10,678 nt of DNA from Smittium mucronatum. Its lineage: Eukaryota > Kickxellomycota > Harpellomycetes > Harpellales > Legeriomycetaceae. This document shows positions 1-7,450 of this stretch, one piece after another. Position numbers and translations under genes: made by a program. The stretch's first letter is position 1. Each line of letters begins with the position of its first letter. Below the pieces are notes generated by a model that had not been told where the DNA came from, did no database searches, and saw only the letters and a program-made list of their open reading frames with translations. The DNA is taken from positions 1-10,678 of the forward strand of contig LSSL01000032.1 in the NCBI GenBank assembly GCA_001953115.1. The letters are read 5' to 3'.

Positions 1-553
1 ATTAATTTATTCGGATTATGTAACTGTGAAACAATATAATTTCTTAAATTAACATTTTTACATAGCCATACTGCCTTTTATTCTATTAATTTCCAAATCT
101 ACAGGTTTTTATTCATTTACAAAATTTCTAAATGAATTATTTAAAAAAAATCATAAAAAAGTATGTTACAAATTCCCAATGAAATAAAAAATGTAAACAC
201 ATATAAATTTGTGTAATTGTCGTCTTTTTGAATTTAGCATCAAATTTTCACATTTATGGGAGTTTTATTTTGGTATAAAGACCCTTAAAATTTTATCAAA
301 GTATTTTGAAGATGATTCGACATTTTACTGATAAATTACTTTTTTTTTGAGAATAATCTTCGAAAAAAAAAAAGAAAGAGTGTATGTTTCTTTTAAGCAC
401 AAATTACTAATAGAAAAATAATCGTGTTAATTTAGTTTCATTGTGAGATTAAGAAGTATTTTTATTTGGTAAATATTTAATAAGTATTTTTATTGAAGGG
501 AATTGTAAATAAAAACCAATAAAAAATTAGGAAGACCTTTTTTATGAATGAGA
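1..553. other. left flank, no recognisable feature
   Basis: This stretch is very A+T-rich with many short A and T homopolymers. I see no long open frame, no RNA gene and no similarity to the retroelement next to it. It is read here as ordinary intergenic or intronic DNA that received the insertion beginning at 559. Confidence 0.6.
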
Positions 554-558
554 ATATT
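554..558. repeat. left target-site duplication (ATATT)
   Basis: The five bases ATATT lie immediately outside the left LTR and recur immediately outside the right LTR at 5689-5693. Ty3/gypsy elements usually duplicate 4-6 bp on integration, so the length fits. The sequence is A+T only and the left LTR end is eroded, so a chance match is possible. Confidence 0.5.
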
Positions 559-674
559 TTTGTGTCTATATTCTTCTGTTGTCGTGATAAGTAAAAAGGA
601 TTGGCATAAAGTTAATTTCACAGCGCTTAGTTTTCTATTTTACTTCACAGTCATATTTATATTTTAAGATGTGT

Positions 675-688
675 TTTATTTATTTATT
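675..688 (-). promoter_or_regulatory. polyadenylation signals in 3' LTR
   Basis: Plus-strand TTTATT occurs three times, overlapping, which reads AATAAA on the element's sense strand. In a 3' LTR this would direct cleavage of the retroelement RNA at the end of R. The right LTR has two copies at the matching place, so one ATTT unit was gained or lost. Confidence 0.5.
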
Positions 689-851
689 TAACAGCCCAAA
701 GAAAAATTTTCCGTACCAAAGAGTCACTAATTGACCCCTTTATACTTAACGTACTATTAAAAAAAATTTAAAAAAAATTAAATGCTATTAAAAAAATACC
801 ACTTACTAAAGTAATAATCAATCATTAATTTACTTTCCTGATTACAACTGT

Positions 852-875
852 TAATCTATAAATAGATACATTTAA
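852..875. promoter_or_regulatory. conserved TATA-like block in 3' LTR
   Basis: TATAAATAG at 857-865 lies in a block of about 20 bases identical in both LTRs, while neighbouring LTR sequence has diverged. On the element's sense strand it reads CTATTTATA, a weaker TATA-like sequence. The strand on which it acts is therefore unclear. Confidence 0.4.
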
Positions 876-933
876 TTTCAAGGATCATCCAATGTCACTG
901 ATATTGTAAATGCTAACAGAAAATTCTATAACA

Positions 934-949
934 TTATCCCCCATTTCAC
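934..949 (-). other. polypurine tract next to the 3' LTR
   Basis: On the minus strand a purine-rich run with a core of five G (GTGAAATGGGGGATAA) directly precedes the LTR start. This is where plus-strand DNA synthesis is primed in LTR retroelements. It is interrupted by T at three places, which may be ancestral or decay. Its position right against the LTR is the main support. Confidence 0.65.
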
Positions 950-1335
950 TTTGATTTTTTTTAATACCGTCTTTTGTCCATAACTTTGAGAATTTTTCAT
1001 TTGGAAGACACCCAGGTATCAGTCGATTGTTAAATACTAACTTTTTTACTTAGTCTTTATTTGTTGCCTCGAGCCAGTAGGTAGAGAATTCTTTTTGCTC
1101 GCTTATTTTGAAAGGCTCTAAATATGCCGCGTCAATTTTTTTTTTTTTTTGATTTTTCATAAGTGCATAACTCCCGGGGCTGTAAAGCTCTTTTATTTGA
1201 TTATCCTTCTTATTTCTTTAACAATATAATCTTTTGCTTCATTCTGCTCTTCCCTCGCTTTATTTCTTTCTAACTCTAGATTGCTGACTCTTTCAATTTT
1301 TGACTTAAATTCGTTCAATTCATCAATAAATTTAC
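950..1335 (-). pseudogene. C-terminal tail of pol, downstream of the integrase core (degenerate)
   Basis: Minus strand. From about 1335 to 1200 one frame is open and rich in Lys, Glu and Arg, with words such as DELNEFKSKIERV. This resembles the helical stretch that follows the catalytic core in Ty3/gypsy integrases. From about 1195 another frame gives LYSPGSYALMKNQ, a lysine run encoded by the T15 tract, then YLEPFKIS, matching the small C-terminal domain that often reads GPFKI or EPFKI. That frame continues with one stop nearly to the 3' LTR. The domain is thought to help integrase bind DNA or chromatin. I see no chromodomain. At least one frame change separates this part from the integrase core. 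Confidence 0.7.
1136..1150. repeat. T15 homopolymer inside pol
   Basis: Fifteen consecutive T, read as a lysine run on the minus strand between the LYSPGS and YLEPFKIS motifs. The frame is the same on both sides, so its net length change, if any, is a multiple of three. Sequencing length error is possible here. Confidence 0.8.
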
Positions 1336-2154
1336 CGGTGGTAGCGGATATCCAAGAATTCTCTGCTCTTGCCCATATATTAAATATAATTGTGATTCTT
1401 TAGCTATTGAATATGGTCTGATCCTTGTGACCCATTACGCCATTTCAAGATAGATTTCCCATCGTGCTTTATCCTTGTAAGTAAGTTTGGCTATTATGTT
1501 ACCAATAACCCCATTTTCTCTTTACGTTTTATTTTTTGTTTGAGATTGGTATGCAGAAGTAAATAGATGGTTTACTTTTTATATCTTTAGGTATTCTGCT
1601 AGTACGTTTGAGGTAAATTGTACGCCTCTATCTGAGATTATTTGGCCTGGCGATCAAAAAACTAGCATTAAATCTTCATATAATAATGTTGCTACGTTTT
1701 CTGAATTAGCTTCATGTAAATACCTTGCTATAATCAAGTTTGTCGAATACTATATAGCTAAAATTATCCATTTATTACCTTTCCTAGATTGTATCAGAGG
1801 CTCGATAAAATCTATACCCCAGCGACTAAATGCTCTAGCTGGTATGGATAAAGGATGAATTTCGGTTGTTTTTCCTGTATTTTTACCTTGAACTTGACAT
1901 TGAACACATTTTTTAATCGCCAGATTGATGCGCTCTTTCATATTTGGGAACCAGACTCTATTTTCCAATATTTGATAAGCTGAGTTTATTCCCAGTTGTG
2001 CCAATGACATGCGATATTCTGTTACTACATTATTTATATTTTTTTCTTTTAATTCTTATACTATTCTACCGTTAATAAATTTACGAATTACCTCCTTAAC
2101 TCTGATGTCATTTTTCTCTGTTAAATGTTCTTCATTTATGTCCATAAAATCTAA
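1336..2154 (-). pseudogene. integrase of Ty3/gypsy pol (degenerate)
   Basis: Minus strand, one main frame. The N-terminal zinc-binding domain keeps its Cys pair (CVQC, codons 1908-1906 and 1899-1897), but the two His positions now read Arg (2013-2011) and Gln (1998-1996). The catalytic core starts at WGIDF with the first Asp at 1812-1810. The second Asp, in ISDRGVQFTS, is at 1632-1630. The Glu of the D,D(35)E triad should fall at 1524-1522, exactly 35 residues on, and that codon is TAA. Further in-frame stops lie at 1752-1750 and 1656-1654, another between the second Asp and the lost Glu, and one more after it. The later motif RIRPYSIAKES matches the usual end of the core (RPHSTTKESPF type). 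In a live element this enzyme inserts the DNA copy into the host chromosome. Confidence 0.9.
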
Positions 2155-2640
2155 ACTTCTGTATAGGGCATCATCAACTGTGTTAGATTAATCTACCGTA
2201 TATTTAATTTTGAATGCTAAGTGTTGCTACGTTTAAAAACAACAAGAAACTCTGCCTGTTGGCTCGTTTTTATCAAATATTCCCGCTAAAACTTTATTGT
2301 CGGTGAATACTATGAATTTATTTCCAGTTAAATAGTGCTTCCAATCATTAAAACGTGTATTATTGATAGCATCTCTTTTTTCCTGGTGGTATAGTTATTC
2401 TCTGCCGATTTAATTCTTCTCGATTAAAGAGATATTGGGACTTCTTCTGCTTTATCGTTTATTTGCGATAATACTGCACCGACGGCAAATTCACTTTCAA
2501 CTGTCTCTAAAATAAATTCTAGGTCCCATTGTGGTGCATTTAGTGTTGGTGCACTGGTTAAAATATTTTTTATGCGTTCAAAAGCTGCTTTTCCTTCAGT
2601 TTTTCATGTAACTGGTGTAATTTTGTTTGACTTTTCTTTT
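2155..2640 (-). pseudogene. RNase H domain of pol (degenerate)
   Basis: Minus strand. The sequence FILETVESEFAVGAVLSQ (about 2516-2463) aligns with the start of Ty3/gypsy RNase H, whose usual core is TDAS, so the catalytic Asp is Val here (codon 2501-2499). SRRIKSAENNYTT and a second Asp motif FTDNK (Asp codon 2301-2299) follow, then a match to the VADALSR-type end of the domain, here VDDALYRS (about 2175-2152). Stops interrupt the region, including a TGA near 2604 where a Trp normally sits and a TAA after PISL. A frame change occurs near 2350, between HVLM and DWKHYL. The live domain degrades RNA in the RNA-DNA hybrid during reverse transcription. Confidence 0.88.
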
Positions 2641-3665
2641 TTTATGTCAAATAAAGGTCCAGCAATGTTATAGTACCCTGGTTTAAACTTTCTATAACAA
2701 TTACACACTCCTATAAATGAAAATAATCGGGTATGTGTGTGCGGGGGCTCCCATTCTTTGATAGCTTTAAATTTTTCATTACTGGGTTTAAATCCCTTAT
2801 CACTTATTATTCTTCCAAGAAATTCCGTTTTTTTGACACCTATTTCGCACATTGATGCATTCGGATTGATTTGTTATATTTTGGCTTTTTTAAAACATAT
2901 TCCAGATGTTCCATGTGTTGCTCATCGGTTTATGAGTATATAATTATGTCGTCTAGGTATAATTAATGAATTTGTTTAGAACTTCTGCCAAAATTGTATT
3001 CATTAATCTTTGGAACTTAGAAAGTGGGCTGTGGAGTCTGAATGTTAAAACTTTAAGCTCAAAATATCTGTACCTACATATAAATTCAGTTTTTAGTATA
3101 GATTCTTTTTCCATTTTTATTTGGTGATATCCGCTATCTAAGTCTAACTTTGAAAATATTTTTGCTTTTCCAAGCAATTCAAAACAACCTTACATTCCAG
3201 ATAGCGTATATCCATCAATTTGTGACACCTTTTTTAACTCCCTGTAGTCTGGACACATACGGTAAGTGCCATCCTATTTCTAAAAAAAATAACAGGGTTT
3301 GCCCAGCGCGAGGAAGATGGCTGAATCAAAAATCGTTCTATTAGTTCGTTAAGTTGCTTTTTAATAATTTCTAGTTGTTTTTGACTATGCATATATCCTG
3401 GATTCGCAACAGGCACTTCTGAGGTTTTTTGAATCCAGTGTTCCAATTTTCTATCTGGGATTTCTTCAAAGCATACTTGTTTAAAAATTGACGAGTATTC
3501 ATCTAATATTTCTTGAAATTTTGAGTCTTCGTACTTTAATAGTTCTTTATTTTTATCTTTAACCACTTTTTTCGTTTTATTTACATCCTTTATAAATATT
3601 CGCTCGAATCGATCGTTATCTATTATTCTGTTTAACAAGTTGCATGATATTGTGCTGTATGATAC
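2641..3665 (-). pseudogene. reverse transcriptase domain of pol (degenerate)
   Basis: Minus strand, three frames. The first segment (3665 to about 3285) ends with the finger motif IQPSSSRWANPVIFF. A one-base loss near 3285 moves the frame into GTYRMCPDYREL and then KIFSKLDLDSGYHQI, where the LDL carries the first catalytic Asp (3144-3142). FQRLMNTIL follows. A second slip just before 2960 places the active-site YLDDIIIYS (2959-2933) in a new frame, which meets a stop at 2932-2930. The thumb and connection region (2852-2641) is in yet another frame, with KKTEFLGRIISDKG and the LFSFIGVCNCYRKF motif of the superfamily. Catalytic residues survive but no frame links them. The live enzyme copies the element RNA into DNA. 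Confidence 0.93.
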
Positions 3666-4217
3666 CTATTCTAGGTTTTCGATATAATTTTTGTTTTTAT
3701 CTACTATTATTTAACAGCCACTGGGTAAATAATTAGGCGTTAGATTCTACTTTACCCACCAATATATCCCTAAAATAATATCAACGTGTTTGAGTGGGAA
3801 TATAAATACGGATATTTCTACTTCGAATTTCCCTAGGCTTAAAGTGAGACTTTTCTTATCATTAATTTTTATTTCCCACACATTTTCTGTTGTTTCATAT
3901 ATGTTTGAATCGATTTTTTGTATGTTTGCGTTTAGTTTTTTTGTTATTTTTTTTATAATAAAGAATTTTTTTTCTCCAGAATCTAGTATAATTTTAATAA
4001 GAATGTCCCCTACTTTTACTAATTAAACAGAGGTGTTTGAACCATTATAATTAAGCTTACCGACAGAGATAGCCTCATCAAGGTCTACTGTGTTTATTCT
4101 TAAGATTTTTGCTTTTGGTTGAATAAAGTTATCCCACATGGGAGGTAATAATTTTCTCTTAGTTTTTATGGGATCTTGACTTATTTCTTCTTGTTCTGAT
4201 GCAGAATAAAATTCCAA
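3666..4217 (-). pseudogene. aspartic protease and linker at the start of pol (degenerate)
   Basis: Minus strand, in the same frame as the start of reverse transcriptase. The upstream part (4217-4026) reads as a hydrophilic linker with Glu-, Lys- and Pro-rich stretches. It is separated by TAA (4025-4023) from VKVGDILIKIILDSGE, where the DSG (Asp at 3983-3981) is the catalytic motif of a retropepsin. The residue after DSG, usually Ala, is Glu. About 70 residues on, VDIILGIYWW matches the C-terminal ILG motif of the fold. In-frame stops follow at 3749-3747, 3713-3711 and 3668-3666. The domain length is normal. The live enzyme cuts the Gag and Pol polyproteins. The first codon at 4217 is TTG and is not claimed as a start. 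Confidence 0.85.
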
Positions 4218-4471
4218 GTCCAGATCTGAGTCCGTGCTGTCTGTTATTTAATTTAAATCCTTCAAATTAAGGTGATAGTATGTTTCTTCTATGAAAATAG
4301 AGGTTTTTTAGTACGTTTTGGGATTAAAGGAACCTACATTTTTTTAATCCCTTCATGTTTTCGATTTACGGCGTTTAATTTATCAGGCTTAACAAGAACA
4401 ATTATCCCTGATGATTTTTTTTTCCCGACTCCGTCTTTTCCTCAATTTTTTTGCCGTTATTTTACCCATTC
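4218..4471 (-). pseudogene. gag-pol junction region (degenerate)
   Basis: About 250 bases between the Gag stop at 4474-4472 and the protease linker. On the minus strand it starts in a lysine- and arginine-rich frame (KITAKKLRKRRSREKK), then breaks up into short pieces in several frames with many stops. A live element would need a frameshift or readthrough near here to make Gag-Pol, but decay hides any such signal. Confidence 0.5.
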
Positions 4472-5110
4472 TTACGCATCCAGTGGTTGTCTGTAGCGAA
4501 AGTATCTTCTTATGTGAGAATTGCTTCCACAGTTCCAACAAATTCTGGCATTGTTTAAAAAATCTCTTGTTACGCTGTGTGACGTATTAAGTGGGATAGG
4601 GGATTTTGCTTCTTTTACAGTTACCCAAAAGTTTTTTCCTCTTTGGTTAATGCTAACGAGATTGACTTAATTTTTTCCTGTATGTCTCCAAGCTCGATAT
4701 CGTCGATATACATGTCGTCTTCGTTTATTTTGTTCCTGTAATTGCTGCATTAATGTTAAACAAATCGACATTTTTGATTAATAGGATTTTTGCTTCTAAA
4801 TAATTATCGGGATTGTTATTATTCAGTATGTTGAGATACGGGGGTTTAAGATTGTTCATCAAATAGAATATTCGATTAATATCTTTCATATCCTGATACT
4901 TCTCAAATATGTCGTTCTCTTGCTCAATATACTTGGATATAGTACCTGTTTGATTTAAGTTCAGAAGTTTGTATCTGAGTTTAATATTATAATTGTCGTC
5001 GACGAATTTTGATTTCAAAGTCTCCCTGAACGCAGAGAGAGTGTTTGTGGTTTTGAGTTATTATTGAGATAGTTAAATGAGTCGTAACTCTGTATAGTAT
5101 TCTCTTTTAG
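4472..5110 (-). pseudogene. gag of the Ty3/gypsy element (degenerate)
   Basis: Minus strand. The capsid-like core (about 5064-4725) is open and includes KSKFVDDNYN, KLRYKLLNLNQTG, SKYIEQENDIFEKY and FYLMNNLKPPYLN, the typical shape of a retrotransposon Gag domain. Weaker Gag-like sequence (SYDSFNYLNN, in another frame) extends upstream to about 5110. The true start is not visible. Past the TAA at 4727-4725 the reading changes frame. A zinc knuckle follows at 4540-4499, CWNCGSNSHIRRYF, with C-x2-C-x4-H-x4 spacing but Phe (TTT) in place of the last Cys. The frame stops at 4474-4472. Live Gag forms the virus-like particle and its knuckle binds the RNA. Confidence 0.85.
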
Positions 5111-5318
5111 CTCTCATGCCAAAAGTAATACACATTGTTATTCGGTTTGAAATTAAAAGACTTTTAACTCATCTAATTAGAAATCGAAAATTCTTGAGAA
5201 AGAGACGTTTTCGTTTTTTCCTGATTATTCGGGAAGGTTGGGCTCTAGGCTCGTAATATGTACAAACGTGGAAGTAGCCATTGTGTTCAAAACTCATTAT
5301 TTATTTCAAGGTTTAATA
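5111..5318 (-). other. 5' leader of the retroelement
   Basis: About 200 bases between the primer-binding site and the first recognisable Gag sequence. In live elements this holds the untranslated leader, packaging signals and the start of gag. No convincing start codon leading into the Gag frame can be seen because of stops and frame changes. Confidence 0.5.
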
Positions 5319-5338
5319 GATCGTATGTGGTGCTACCA
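5319..5338 (-). other. primer-binding site
   Basis: On the minus strand, two bases (TT) after the LTR end, the sequence starts TGGTAGCA. TGG pairs with the CCA tail of a tRNA, and the spacing of two bases is usual for Ty3/gypsy. The first eight bases complement the 3' end of eukaryotic initiator Met tRNA (UGCUACCA). After that the match stops. Either the site is short, as in yeast Ty3, or decayed, or another tRNA is the primer. Confidence 0.6.
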
Positions 5339-5457
5339 AATGTTATGTTCAGATTCTTCTGTTGTCGTGGTACGTAAAAAGGATTGGCGTGGAGTTAATG
5401 TCACAGCTTCTAGTCGACTATTTTACTTCACAGTCATAGTTATATTTTAAGATGTTG

Positions 5458-5467
5458 TTTATTTATT
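5458..5467 (-). promoter_or_regulatory. polyadenylation signals in 5' LTR
   Basis: Two overlapping TTTATT on the plus strand, AATAAA on the sense strand, matching the place of those in the other LTR. In the 5' LTR such signals are normally ignored because they lie too close to the RNA start. Confidence 0.45.
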
Positions 5468-5606
5468 TAACAACCCAAAGGAAAAACCTCAGTACCAAAG
5501 GGTCACTAATTGATCCTTTTATACTTAACGTGCTATTAAAAATAATGCAAAAAAAAATTCAAATACTATTAGAAAATTCCTACTTAGTAAGGTAATAATC
5601 AATTTT

Positions 5607-5626
5607 TAATCTATAAATAGATACAT
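5607..5626. promoter_or_regulatory. conserved TATA-like block in 5' LTR
   Basis: TATAAATAG at 5612-5620, in the same stretch of about 20 bases found unchanged in the other LTR. As the core promoter of the element it would be read on the minus strand as TATTTATAG. Transcription would then start about 25-30 bases on, near 5585. Confidence 0.45.
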
Positions 5627-5688
5627 TCAATTACAATGATCAACCAATGTCACTGAGCCTGTAAATTCTAACAGAAAAGTCCATAACA

Positions 5689-5693
5689 ATATT
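5689..5693. repeat. right target-site duplication (ATATT)
   Basis: ATATT immediately follows the terminal CA of the right LTR and matches 554-558. This end is well defined, unlike the left one. Confidence 0.5.
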
Positions 5694-5762
5694 TGAATTG
5701 ATTCTGAAAATAAAAAATGGCTATTTTTGCAATTTTCCCTCTATTAAATAGCGCGTAGGTTT

Positions 5763-5990
5763 TTTGGAAATGAATTCAGGGATTTTGGGAAATGAATTCA
5801 GGGGTTTTGCGAAATCGTGTTATTTTTTTGGAAACAATTCCATTCATGTTGGGAAATGATATTGGTTGTTTGGGATGATGTGTCTTAGATTGGGAAACTG
5901 TGTAATTATTTTGAGGAAACGTTTGAATTAATTGGGAAACATTTTTATTTGATTGGGAAGGGAATCCAATCTCAGTGGGAAACCCTGTAA
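5763..5990. repeat. degenerate 20-22 bp minisatellite with a GGGAAA core
   Basis: Eleven units can be followed by their core (GGAAA or a close variant) starting at 5766, 5788, 5810, 5830, 5852, 5873, 5893, 5915, 5935, 5956 and 5978. The spacings are 22, 22, 20, 22, 21, 20, 22, 20, 21 and 22. The first two units share the longer string GGAAATGAATTCAGG. The rest agree mainly in TTGGGAAA and diverge between cores. The array starts about 75 bp outside the 5' LTR, so it belongs to the flank and not to the element. The minus strand is open for 72 codons through it, but the core changes codon phase between units, so protein coding is unlikely. Confidence 0.85.
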
Positions 5991-6006
5991 TCAAATGAAG
6001 TAGGAT

Positions 6007-7450
6007 TTTATTATAATTGGTCGTTCAAAAATAATTTCTACAAAAACGGAAGTTTGATAAAACTACTGGGTAAGAAAAAAATATTTTCAATTGAAAGTCA
6101 TAAATAGTATTCATGATACACTATTTAAAAAAGTTATTAGAAAGTTCACTTAAAAGCACACGTAAATGATCAGAAAATCAGAAAAATGCCTAAATATCAG
6201 AAAACGTTAAAAAGGTCAAATAGATGCTAAAAGAGCCAGATAACCGTTTAAAAAATCATTTTTTATAAAAAATAATTTAACAAACTATCTTTTAACACTA
6301 TAAAGATGGGTCGAATTTTATTTGGTTTAAAGTAGCCCGCTTCAAGTCTAATCAGGTAAAACATTATCCAGTGCTAATAAAAATTGAATTAAGAAAACTT
6401 TCAATGCGCCTAAATAGAGATAAAGACATAATAAAATGTTTTTGAGAATAAACTGCGAAGATAAAAAAATCATTAGAAAAATTGAGTATAACATGAAATA
6501 TTTCCTATTATTTTTTTTAGAAAAAGAAATTTCAAAGTTTAACCAAATAACTTTGAAAATGTTGGAAGTAGTAAAAAACTATCTCTTTTGGATCTCAAAA
6601 ATATGTTCTTAACTATAAATTACAATTTAATGAGTAGAATTTAATATTTTAAAACCATAAAGACAAATAAAATATCCGAGCTTTTTTATGAAAAGGTTAA
6701 AAAAAATAGGATGGGATCTTTAGTTATCTATCTATAAGATATAAGCCGATTCTGTTAATATCTATCAAAAATCTTAGTAGACACAATGGAATCTAACGTT
6801 AATCTTTTAATAAAAGCCCAGCTATTTCGGATATAGACTTTAAAATGAATTTTGAAAAAATCAATATGCACATTATTGAATTTTGAATTCATTTCATGAC
6901 TTAGATTTTCCTGTACTATCCTGTTAACTTAAATAAAAAGTGATATAATGTTAAATGTGTGGTAATTATAGAATCAGTTACCGTAGTTATACAGCAATAA
7001 GTTCAAAGGGAAGGTGTATTTAGATTAAGATAGCGTAATTTGGTATATGGTTGACATTTTTTGGTATATCTTTCAACAACTTTATCCTTCAATATAATCC
7101 GGTCTTAAAACAAAAAAATTTTCGTTATTAATCCTAAATGCTACCACCGCTAGTTGGTTTTTTATAATTTTTATACATCAGCTTCATACAGAAATAAATA
7201 AGGATAAATCAAAACCATTCTTTAGGCACTTAATTTGTAACTTCTCCGCTTTATATTTAAAATGATTGAATATATCCCGGTAGTAATTAGGATACAGAAA
7301 AACAGCGACAGATTCAGAGGAAATTTAAATTAATAGAACATAACTATATTTTTTTCGAAGATGATAGCGAAAATTGATATTCTTAGTTTATGAATTATTT
7401 AAAACGAAATATTACAGAAAAGAGTATTCATATACACTTTCTTATAGCTG
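6007..7450. other. A+T-rich flank, no recognisable gene
   Basis: About 1.4 kb of A+T-rich sequence. Stops are dense in all frames. There are small direct repeats only, such as TCAGAAAA at 6170, 6179 and 6198, and TTGGTATAT at 7040 and 7061. No RNA gene, mobile-element protein or splice-bounded exon is supported. Confidence 0.6.

Larger units (their letters stand above)
559..933 (-). repeat. 3' LTR (left copy)
   Basis: About 375 bp aligning along nearly its whole length with 5341-5688. The firmest shared blocks are 571-586, the stretch around 643-670, 716-760, the TATA-like block at 852-875 and the stretch ending in ATAACA at 928-933. The outer (low-coordinate) end is eroded: the TGTTAT seen at the start of the right copy is not intact here, so the boundary at 559 is set by the candidate target duplication. 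Relative to the right copy it carries about 26 extra bases around 823-850 and one extra ATTT unit near 675-690. Where the copies differ, this one more often has A or T. Confidence 0.88.
559..5688 (-). mobile_element. degenerate Ty3/gypsy LTR retrotransposon, full length, minus strand
   Basis: Two similar LTRs in the same orientation bound an interior that, on the minus strand, encodes gag, then protease, reverse transcriptase, RNase H and integrase. Integrase lying after RNase H is the Ty3/gypsy order and excludes Ty1/copia. A primer-binding site sits two bases inside the 5' LTR and a purine-rich tract abuts the 3' LTR. No env frame is present, because the integrase tail runs almost to the 3' LTR. 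The total of about 5.1 kb is normal for the superfamily. Pol is spread over all three minus-strand frames with many stops, so the copy cannot be autonomous. A candidate 5-bp target duplication flanks it. The clade within Ty3/gypsy is not determined. Confidence 0.95.
5341..5688 (-). repeat. 5' LTR (right copy)
   Basis: 348 bp with clean ends on the plus strand: TGTTATG at 5341 and CCATAACA at 5688, which are inverted copies of each other as expected of an LTR. It aligns with 559-933 at roughly seven of eight positions, with two sizeable length differences. On the element's sense strand U3 starts at 5688, the TATA-like block is near 5620 and the polyadenylation signals are near 5467, so R lies between about 5590 and 5440 and U5 runs to 5341. 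Confidence 0.93.

Noticed and set aside
950..1135. An env gene between integrase and the 3' LTR
   Set aside because: Fewer than 200 bases separate the integrase C-terminal motif from the LTR, and they read as the pol tail. No signal peptide or membrane segment is seen.
2009..4496. Plus-strand open frames of 60-78 codons inside the element (2009-2191, 2737-2943, 3150-3344, 3790-4026, 4272-4496)
   Set aside because: They are antisense shadows of the minus-strand pol and gag remains and show no protein motif of their own.
5238..5450. Plus-strand frame of 70 codons across the 5' leader and LTR
   Set aside because: It lies over the primer-binding site and U5-R of the LTR, and the matching stretch in the other LTR does not keep the frame.
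5763..5990. CRISPR array
   Set aside because: The units are back to back with a drifting core of about 8 bases. There are no conserved 25-35 bp repeats, no unique spacers of fixed size and no cas genes, and the host is eukaryotic.
5776..5994. Minus-strand 72-codon frame with recurring FP and VS pairs
   Set aside because: The apparent protein repeat is a by-product of the 20-22 bp DNA repeat. The core switches codon phase from unit to unit, which selection on a protein would not allow.
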